Shown: piece after piece, positions 58,114 to 64,000 of the stretch | Layout of the letters: the number at the start of each line of letters is the position of its first letter | Position numbering within the stretch: position 1 is the stretch's first letter | Assembly: GCF_023147505.1 (NCBI RefSeq) | Contig: NZ_JAHXPB010000004.1 | Span: 186,001 to 250,000 of the forward strand | Direction: 5' to 3' | DNA: 64,000 nt | DNA from: Brevundimonas sp. EYE_349 | GTDB lineage: Bacteria > Pseudomonadota > Alphaproteobacteria > Caulobacterales > Caulobacteraceae | Position numbers and translations under genes: made by a program | Notes under the pieces: model-generated | Databases searched by the model: none | The model's input: only the letters and a program-made list of their open reading frames with translations | Told to the model about the DNA's origin: nothing

Positions 58114-61053
58114 TCAGGCTGACGCCTTGGCCTTCCTACGCGCCGGCTTGGCGTCGCCGCCCAGAGCCGCGACGCGGGCCTTGCGGCGCTCTTCGTGCCG
58201 ATCCAGCACTTCCTTGAGGTATTTGCCGGTCCAGCTGGCGGTGTTGTCGGCGACCTGTTCGGGCGTGCCGACCGCGACGATCTCGCCGCCGCCGTCGCCG
58301 CCTTCCGGGCCGAAGTCCAGCAGATAGTCGGCGACCTTGATGACATCGAGATTGTGCTCGATCACCACGATGGTGTTGCCCGCCTCGACCAGTTCCTGAA
58401 GCACCTCGAGCAGTTTGCGGGTGTCTTCGAAATGCAGGCCGGTGGTCGGCTCGTCGAGGATATACAGGGTGCGGCCCGTGGCGCGTTTCGACAGCTCCTT
58501 GGACAGTTTGACCCGCTGGGCCTCGCCGCCCGACAGGGTGGTGGCGGGCTGGCCGACCTTGACGTAGCCCAGACCCACCCGCTCCAGCGTCAGCATCTTG
58601 TCGCGGATCGGCGGCACGGCCTTGAAGAAGCTGGCCGCCTCTTCGACCGTCATGTCCAGCACGTCGCTGATGGACTTGCCCTTGAACACGATCTCCAGCG
58701 TTTCGCGATTGTAGCGTTTGCCCTTGCAGACGTCGCAGGTGACGTAGACGTCGGGCAGGAAGTGCATCTCGATCTTGATGACGCCATCGCCCTGACACGC
58801 CTCGCAGCGCCCGCCCTTGACGTTAAAGCTGAACCGGCCCGGCCCATAGCCGCGCGCCTTGGATTCCGGCAGGCCCGCATACCAGTCGCGGATCGGCCCG
58901 AAGGCGCCGGTGTAGGTGGCGGGGTTAGAGCGCGGGGTGCGGCCGATGGGCGACTGGTCGATGTCGATGACCTTGTCGAAATGCTCCAGCCCCTCGATCC
59001 GGTCGAAGGGGGCGGGGGCTTCGGACGCATTGTTCAGGCGACGCGCGGCGGCCTTGTACAGGGTCTCGATGGTGAAGGTCGACTTGCCGCCGCCCGAGAC
59101 GCCGGTGATGCAGGTGAAGACGCCGACCGGGATTTCGCCGGTGACATTCTTCAGATTGTTGCCGGTCGCGCCGCTGATCTTCAGCATCCGCTTGCGGTTG
59201 ATCGGGCGTCGGCCATCGGCGGGGATTTCGATTTCCCGTTCGCCGGTCAGATATTTGCCGGTCAGGGAGTTAGGGTTGGCCATGACCTCGGCCGGGGTGC
59301 CCTCGGCGCAGACCGTGCCGCCGTGAACGCCCGCGGCCGGCCCCATGTCGATGACGTAGTCGGCGGTCAGGATGGCCTCTTCGTCGTGTTCGACCACCAG
59401 CACCGAATTGCCCAGATCGCGCAGACCCTTCAGGCTTTCCAACAGGCGTGTGTTGTCGCGCTGGTGCAGACCGATGGACGGTTCGTCCAGCACGTACAGA
59501 ACGCCGGTCAGGCCCGAGCCGATCTGGGACGCCAGGCGGATGCGCTGGCTCTCGCCGCCCGACAGGGTGCCGGATGAGCGCGACATATTCAGATAGTCCA
59601 GGCCGACATTGTTCAGGAACCGCAGCCGGTCGCAAATCTCCTTCAGAATCCGCCGGGCGATCTCGGCCTGTTTGTCCGTCAGGCTTTCTTCGATGGTCGA
59701 GAACCACAGATAGGCCTTGGAGATCGAAAGCATGGAGATGTCGGCGATGTCCTCGCCCCCAACCTTGACCGCCAGGGCTTCAGGCTTCAGCCGCTTGCCG
59801 TGGCAGGCGTCGCATGGGGTTTCGGACTGGTAGCGACCCAGTTCCTCGCGCACCCAGGCGCTGTCCGTCTCACGCCAGCGGCGTTCAAGGTTGGGCAGGA
59901 CGCCCTCGAACGGTTTGGACACCTCATATTTGCGGGCGTTGTCGTCGTAGGTGAATTTGATCTTCTCAGAGCCGGTTCCGTACAGGATCGCCTTGTGCGC
60001 CTGGGCCGGAAGTTCGCGCCACGCCACATCCATCGAGAAGCCATAGTGCAGCGACAGCGACTGCAGCGTCTGGGTGTAGAGGGGCGAAGGCCCGCGCGCC
60101 CAAGGTGCGACGGCCCCGGCGTGCAGGGTCTTGTCGCGGTCCGGGATGACCAGATCGGCGTCGAAGGCCAGTTTCACGCCCAGCCCGTCGCACACCGGAC
60201 AGGCGCCGAAGGGGTTGTTGAACGAGAACAGGCGGGGCTCGATCTCGGAGATCGTGAAGCCGGACACCGGACAGGCGAACCGTTCCGAGAACAGGATGGT
60301 TTGGGGCGCGGTTTCGCCCTCGTTCGTGGACGCCCACTCGGCGTTGGCGACGCCGTCCGCCAGGCTCAGAGCGGTTTGCAGGCTGTCGGCGTAGCGGCCT
60401 TCCTGATCCGGCTTGGTGACGATCCGGTCCACGACGATGTCGATGTCGTGCTTGAACTTCTTGTCCAGCGTCGGCGCTTCGTCGATGGGGTAGAATTGTC
60501 CGTCGATCTTCAGGCGCTGGAAGCCCTGACGCTGCCACTCAGCGATCTCTTTCTTGTATTCGCCCTTGCGGCCGCGCACGACGGGGGCCAGCAGCAGGAT
60601 GCGCTCTCCGTCCGGCAGGGCGGTCAGCTTGTCGACCATCTGGCTGATGGTCTGGCTCTCGATCGGCAGGCCGGTGGCGGGCGAATAGGGGATGCCCACG
60701 CGCGCCCAAAGCAGACGCATATAGTCGTGAATCTCGGTCACCGTGCCGACGGTCGAGCGCGGGTTCTTCGACGTGGTCTTCTGTTCGATGGAGATGGCCG
60801 GGGACAGACCCTCGATCAGGTCCACGTCCGGCTTGCCCATCAGCTCCAGAAACTGGCGCGCATAGGCCGACAGGCTCTCGACATAGCGACGCTGGCCCTC
60901 GGCATAGATGGTGTCGAACGCCAGAGAGGATTTGCCCGAGCCCGACAGGCCGGTCATCACCACCAGCTGTTCTCGCGGAATATCCAGGTCCACGCCCTTG
61001 AGATTGTGCTCGCGGGCGCCGCGAACGCGGATGAAGTTGTGCTTTTCAGTCAT
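58114..61053 (-). CDS. uvrA: Excinuclease ABC subunit A
   Basis: A 979-residue ATPase of nucleotide excision repair that finds bulky lesions and loads UvrB. It starts [20 protein letters not shown]. The two ABC modules have Walker A motifs [16 protein letters not shown] (near residue 34) and [16 protein letters not shown], and the signatures [17 protein letters not shown] and [15 protein letters not shown]. Zinc-finger cysteines are in the CPVC and [10 protein letters not shown] and CDVCKGKRY blocks. A LexA box lies 80 bases upstream of the start. The gene is single. Confidence 0.98.
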   Translation of the reverse strand: MTEKHNFIRVRGAREHNLKGVDLDIPREQLVVMTGLSGSGKSSLAFDTIYAEGQRRYVESLSAYARQFLELMGKPDVDLIEGLSPAISIEQKTTSKNPRSTVGTVTEIHDYMRLLWARVGIPYSPATGLPIESQTISQMVDKLTALPDGERILLLAPVVRGRKGEYKKEIAEWQRQGFQRLKIDGQFYPIDEAPTLDKKFKHDIDIVVDRIVTKPDQEGRYADSLQTALSLADGVANAEWASTNEGETAPQTILFSERFACPVSGFTISEIEPRLFSFNNPFGACPVCDGLGVKLAFDADLVIPDRDKTLHAGAVAPWARGPSPLYTQTLQSLSLHYGFSMDVAWRELPAQAHKAILYGTGSEKIKFTYDDNARKYEVSKPFEGVLPNLERRWRETDSAWVREELGRYQSETPCDACHGKRLKPEALAVKVGGEDIADISMLSISKAYLWFSTIEESLTDKQAEIARRILKEICDRLRFLNNVGLDYLNMSRSSGTLSGGESQRIRLASQIGSGLTGVLYVLDEPSIGLHQRDNTRLLESLKGLRDLGNSVLVVEHDEEAILTADYVIDMGPAAGVHGGTVCAEGTPAEVMANPNSLTGKYLTGEREIEIPADGRRPINRKRMLKISGATGNNLKNVTGEIPVGVFTCITGVSGGGKSTFTIETLYKAAARRLNNASEAPAPFDRIEGLEHFDKVIDIDQSPIGRTPRSNPATYTGAFGPIRDWYAGLPESKARGYGPGRFSFNVKGGRCEACQGDGVIKIEMHFLPDVYVTCDVCKGKRYNRETLEIVFKGKSISDVLDMTVEEAASFFKAVPPIRDKMLTLERVGLGYVKVGQPATTLSGGEAQRVKLSKELSKRATGRTLYILDEPTTGLHFEDTRKLLEVLQELVEAGNTIVVIEHNLDVIKVADYLLDFGPEGGDGGGEIVAVGTPEQVADNTASWTGKYLKEVLDRHEERRKARVAALGGDAKPARRKAKASA

Positions 61054-61132
61054 GGAGTCCGGGAACGCGGGGAGGGCCGGACGGCTCCGGCGCGACGACG
61101 CTATATGGGGATCAATTCGCGCTATTCAGCAA

Positions 61133-61147
61133 GAACAATGTGAGAAC
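61133..61147. promoter_or_regulatory. LexA (SOS) box of uvrA
   Basis: GAAC-AATGTGA-GAAC is a perfect alphaproteobacterial SOS box (GAAC-N7-GAAC), 80 bases upstream of the uvrA start. Confidence 0.85.
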
Positions 61148-61157
61148 ATTGCGGCTG

Positions 61158-61688
61158 CTATTCCGGCGTCCAGGCTTCAGCCTTGCGGATGAACCGCTCG
61201 CCCTTGGCCAGAATCGCGCCGCTGGCGGTGGCGACGCCCAACTCAAGGCTTTCGGCGATACGGCGGGCGCGTTCGATGAAATGGGCGGCGGCGACGGGCG
61301 GGCACAGCGTATGCGCCGTTTCCACGAACAACTCCAGCCAGCGGTCGAAGTGGCGGGCGTCGATCGGCAGGGGCAGGTGTTTGGGCATGGGGCGCCCCTG
61401 ATAGGCGCCGGTCGAAAGGGCCACGGACGACCAGAATAGCTTCATCTGCGCCAGATGCGGCGCCCATTCCGTGATGTGGTCGGCGAAGATGGGGCCGATC
61501 AGATGGTCGTCCCGGACGCGGGCGTAGAAGCGCTCGACCAGGGCGTCGATCATGGCCTCGTCTATGCCGGTTTCGTCGCGCAGACGCTGAACGGATGCCT
61601 CGCGGCGGGCGGCGGCGCCGGCTGCGTCTTCGATGTGGAACGGACTGGGCATGGCGGTCAGATAGGGCGGGCGCCCGGGTTTGGCCAT
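61158..61688 (-). CDS. Group III truncated haemoglobin
   Basis: A 176-residue trHbO-like/group III globin. Features are the DALVERFYARVRDDHLIGPIFADHI start, the distal region WAPHLAQMKLFWSSVALSTGAYQGRPMPKHLPLPIDARHFDRWLELF, with the proximal histidine in DARHFDRW. The group III pattern lacks the Gly-Gly motifs of groups I and II. It probably binds oxygen or nitric oxide and could protect against reactive nitrogen species. The start is 61688 or the later ATG at 61652. It is transcribed toward uvrA, and the uvrA SOS box begins 10 bases after its stop. Confidence 0.88.
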   Translation of the reverse strand: MAKPGRPPYLTAMPSPFHIEDAAGAAARREASVQRLRDETGIDEAMIDALVERFYARVRDDHLIGPIFADHITEWAPHLAQMKLFWSSVALSTGAYQGRPMPKHLPLPIDARHFDRWLELFVETAHTLCPPVAAAHFIERARRIAESLELGVATASGAILAKGERFIRKAEAWTPE

Positions 61689-61799
61689 CGGACGTTCCGC
61701 CCCGGCTCACGCGGCCGTGTTCGTCGTCGGGCTTGCGCATCGTCCGATCTGGACCCATCCTCCGTGTTCTGAAGCGTTTTTGCAGAAGGTAAGAAGATC

Positions 61800-61934
61800 A
61801 TGATCATCGCATTGGCCACCGGTTCCGCCCTGTCCGCCATGCTGCTCGTGCTCCTCAATGCCAACCAGCCCAAGCCGAAACGCGTCCCCGTCCGCACGCG
61901 CGACACTCGACAAGGTCGCCGCCAGGACGCCTGA
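61800..61934 (+). CDS. Candidate small membrane protein upstream of the ABC-F gene
   Basis: A 44-residue frame starting MIIALATGSALSAMLLVLLN, with one transmembrane-like helix followed by a basic tail (KPKRVPVRTRDTRQGRRQ). An AGGTAAGAAG sequence precedes the ATG. It overlaps the ABC-F start by 77 bases in another frame, and the ABC-F ATG has no SD of its own. The overlap may couple their translation. A chance ORF is possible. Confidence 0.35.
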   Translation: MIIALATGSALSAMLLVLLNANQPKPKRVPVRTRDTRQGRRQDA

Positions 61935-63468
61935 GGGCGTAACCCTATTCGACAATCTGAGCCTGACGTTCGGGGCTGAGCGAACCGGCGTCGTCGGCCG
62001 TAACGGCGCAGGCAAGAGCACCCTGCTGCGCCTGATCTCGGGCGCCTCGGCGCCGGCCCAGGGGGCGGTGTCTCTTGCCGGGTCGGTCGGGGTTCTGGAT
62101 CAGCGCCATGACCCAGCGCCGGACGAGACGGCGGCGCATACGCTGGGCGCCGCCGAGGGGCTGGCGATCATCGAGCGGGTCGTGGCCGGCGAGGGTTCAG
62201 CCGACGATCTGGCGAACGCCGACTGGACGCTGGAGGTGCGATTGCACGAGGCGCTGAGCGCCGTCGGACTGGCCGATCTGTCGCTGGATCGGCCGACCGC
62301 CAGCCTGAGCGGTGGGGAGCAGACCCGGTTGCGGCTGGCCGGTCTGATGCTGGCGCGACCGGACCTGATCCTGCTTGACGAGCCCACCAATCATCTGGAT
62401 GCGGAGGCGCGGGCGTTGGTCGCCGAGGTGATCGGGCGCTGGGACGGCGGGGTCGTGGCGGTCAGCCATGACCGCGACCTGCTGCGCCGGATGGATCGGA
62501 TCGTCGAGATGTCGAGCTTGGGCGTGGCGATCTATGGCGGCGGCTATGACCTTTATGCCGAGCGCAAGGCGGTCGAGCGGGAGGCGGCGGCGAGGGGGCT
62601 GGACGACGCCGAGCGCGACATGGCCCGCCTGGGCGCCGAGGCGCAGAAGCGGACGGTAACCAAGGCAAGGCGCGACGCGGCGGGCCGACGCAAGGCGGCC
62701 AAGGGCGATATGCCCAAGGTCCTGCTGGGCGCGCGCGCCGAGCGGGCCGAGAACAGCGGCGGGCGCGACCGGCTGCTGGCCGTTCGCCAGTCGGAAGAGG
62801 CCCAGGCCGCGCTGTCGGCGGCGCGAGAGCGGGTCGATCGGACACGCACCCTGTCGATCCCGATGCCTGCGACGGGTCTGGCGGCCGGCCGCACCGTGTT
62901 GGCGCTGGACCGGGCGGCATGGGCGACGCCGCAGGGCCGAGCCGTCGTCGGACCGATCGACCTGAGGATCGTCGGGCCGGAGCGGCTGGCGATCACCGGA
63001 CCGAACGGATCGGGAAAGACGACGTTTCTGCGGCTGATCGTCGGGGATCTGGAGCCGAACGGGGGTTCGGTCGAGCGGCCGGTACGGGCGACACTGCTGG
63101 ATCAAGAGGCGGCGATCCTTGATCGGAACGAGACGCTGGTCGAAGCGTGGCGACGGCTGAACCCCGACGGGTCCGCGAACGACGCCCAGGCGGCGCTGGC
63201 GCGGTTCCTGTTTCGCAATACGGCGGCGCATCGCCGGGTCGGAGACCTGTCAGGCGGCGAGCGGCTGAGAGCGGCGCTGGCCTGCGTCATGACGGGTCCG
63301 ACCCCGCCGAAGTTGCTGGTGCTGGATGAACCCACGAACCATCTGGACCTGGAGTCGGTCGAAGCGGTCGAGGCGGCGTTGAAAGCTTACGACGGAGCGC
63401 TTGTCGTCGTCAGCCATGATGCGGACTTCCTGGCCGCGCTGGAGGTCACGCGCACCCTGGCCCTGTGA
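61858..63468 (+). CDS. ABC-F family ATPase
   Basis: A 536-residue soluble protein with two ABC modules and no membrane segments. Walker A motifs are GRNGAGKST near residue 47 and GPNGSGKTT near residue 382; signatures are LSGGEQTRLRLAGLML and LSGGERLRAALAC; both Walker B sequences read LLDEPTNHLD or VLDEPTNHLDLESV. A linker of about 80 charged residues joins the modules, as in ribosome-associated ABC-F proteins. The family works on the ribosome, relieving stalls or antibiotic block. The start at 61858 lacks an SD and overlaps the small frame at 61800, so the start is uncertain. It is 205 bases from the next gene. Confidence 0.85.
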   Translation: MPTSPSRNASPSARATLDKVAARTPEGVTLFDNLSLTFGAERTGVVGRNGAGKSTLLRLISGASAPAQGAVSLAGSVGVLDQRHDPAPDETAAHTLGAAEGLAIIERVVAGEGSADDLANADWTLEVRLHEALSAVGLADLSLDRPTASLSGGEQTRLRLAGLMLARPDLILLDEPTNHLDAEARALVAEVIGRWDGGVVAVSHDRDLLRRMDRIVEMSSLGVAIYGGGYDLYAERKAVEREAAARGLDDAERDMARLGAEAQKRTVTKARRDAAGRRKAAKGDMPKVLLGARAERAENSGGRDRLLAVRQSEEAQAALSAARERVDRTRTLSIPMPATGLAAGRTVLALDRAAWATPQGRAVVGPIDLRIVGPERLAITGPNGSGKTTFLRLIVGDLEPNGGSVERPVRATLLDQEAAILDRNETLVEAWRRLNPDGSANDAQAALARFLFRNTAAHRRVGDLSGGERLRAALACVMTGPTPPKLLVLDEPTNHLDLESVEAVEAALKAYDGALVVVSHDADFLAALEVTRTLAL

Positions 63469-63471
63469 TCG

Positions 63472-63488
63472 GACTTGGACTCCAAGTC
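63472..63488. repeat. Inverted repeat after the ABC-F gene
   Basis: GACTTGG-ACT-CCAAGTC is a seven-base perfect inverted repeat 3 bases after the stop codon. It is followed by an A-run and not a T-run on the plus strand, so it is not a classical terminator. The rest of 63469-63673 holds no gene I can support. Confidence 0.4.
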
Positions 63489-63673
63489 AGAAAAAACAGT
63501 CCAACAAGTCCAACTTCTGGGTGGGTTTGAGTTTTCAAAGACCGAACGGATCATCGTCGCGTGGTTTAACCCTATGATAGGTCGATTGACGACGGTCGAG
63601 TTCAAGTCCTTGATCCGTCATGGCTTTACCGACGGAAACAAGATGGCTAAGTCGCAAACGCGACGTTCAGCCG

Positions 63674-64000
63674 TCAGCCCCAGGCTTCCACGGCGCCCTT
63701 GCGGCGGACCATCGAAGGGGTGTTGAGCTGGGTGCGGGGCTCGGCCTCGGCGCGGCCGAACAGCCAGCCCTGGCCGTATTCGACGCCCGCCGTCTTGAGC
63801 TCGTTGGCGACGCGGTCTGTCTCGATCATCTCGGCGATGGTCTCCAGCTTCATCGAGCGGCACAGTTCGACGATGCTATGCAGCATGGCCTTTGAGCGGT
63901 CGTCCGTTTCGATGTCGCGCACGATGGCGCCGTCGATCTTGACCGCGTCGACCGACAGTTTGCGCAGATAGTCGAAGGCGGCGGAGCCGGCGCCGAAGTC
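63674..64000 (-). CDS. EAL-domain protein, C-terminal fragment
   Basis: The last 108 residues of a cyclic-di-GMP phosphodiesterase-type EAL domain, running off the right edge on the minus strand. The block LSVDAVKIDGAIVRDIETDD is followed by SIVELCRSMKLETIAEMIE and VEYGQGWLFGRAEAE, which match the second half of EAL domains, including the glutamate and the closing QGWLFG. It ends ...RKGAVEAWG. The N-terminal domains are out of view, so it may be a stand-alone EAL protein or a GGDEF-EAL fusion. Confidence 0.85.
   Translation of the reverse strand, partial: DFGAGSAAFDYLRKLSVDAVKIDGAIVRDIETDDRSKAMLHSIVELCRSMKLETIAEMIETDRVANELKTAGVEYGQGWLFGRAEAEPRTQLNTPSMVRRKGAVEAWG

Noticed and set aside
63475..63726. 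83-codon plus-strand frame after the ABC-F gene
   Set aside because: It lacks an SD, begins at a weak start, and overlaps the EAL gene on the other strand.
1..64000. CRISPR arrays, tRNA or rRNA genes, insertion sequences and prophage genes
   Set aside because: No direct-repeat arrays, tRNA-like cloverleafs, transposase motifs or phage structural genes are visible on either strand.

Overview
This window looks like an ordinary stretch of chromosome from a GC-rich alphaproteobacterium of the Caulobacterales, most likely Brevundimonas or a close relative (inferred from gene content, not from a database). The pointers are homologues of the Caulobacter cell-cycle factors RcdA, SciP and TrcR, a Caulobacter-style flagellar hook cluster with sigma-54 promoters, alphaproteobacterial LexA boxes (GAAC-N7-GAAC), a CtrA-like box at sciP, and strong third-position GC bias. 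I see no rRNA, tRNA, CRISPR array, insertion sequence, prophage or plasmid gene. Coding density is about 90 percent.

Layout. 1-7.4 kb: end of a secreted-protein gene, two small YdcH/DUF465 proteins around ubiX and a TIGR02444 gene, trcR, a CVNH/crystallin-like secreted protein, a quinone oxidoreductase, DUF1192, rcdA, a YcbB-type L,D-transpeptidase and rpmE. 7.5-14.3 kb: MsbA-like exporter, periplasmic glycerophosphodiesterase, suhB, efp, a TspO-like protein, bacterioferritin with its ferredoxin Bfd and a Fur-like box, thiE. 14.4-24.5 kb: MASE1 kinase, aroC with a degenerate J-domain protein, pdxH, queA, dadA with a divergent Lrp regulator, RidA. 24.5-32.2 kb: class I lysK, an SH3 envelope protein, an S24-type repressor with operator-like repeats, an AT-richer membrane protein, paired thioesterases, a ligase-associated exonuclease and a hybrid kinase.

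32.4-42.4 kb: queC-queE-queD operon, hydrolase, thioesterase facing an HxlR regulator across a repeated operator-like motif, WYL regulator, VOC protein, an OmpR-type regulator whose receiver has lost its phosphorylation residues, a TonB-dependent receptor and mnmA. 42.5-50.6 kb: sciP with a CtrA-like box, then the flagellar block flgE-flgD-fliK, divergent from flgK-flgL; the 396-bp gap between them holds two facing sigma-54 promoters and FlbD (ftr)-like elements. 50.6-53.3 kb: a two-gene DNA-repair operon (radical SAM protein plus DUF4130-UdgX fusion) with a LexA box abutting the first start codon. 53.5-57.1 kb: a four-gene Mla/MCE lipid transporter. 57.2-64 kb: a membrane protein, uvrA with its own LexA box, group III truncated haemoglobin, an ABC-F ATPase and the end of an EAL-domain protein.

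Most genes are housekeeping. The strongest candidate for under-described biology is the SOS-box-controlled radical SAM/UdgX pair. Next come the phosphorylation-dead response regulator, the QueD lacking the usual catalytic cysteine, and several operator or hairpin structures placed directly on translation starts.
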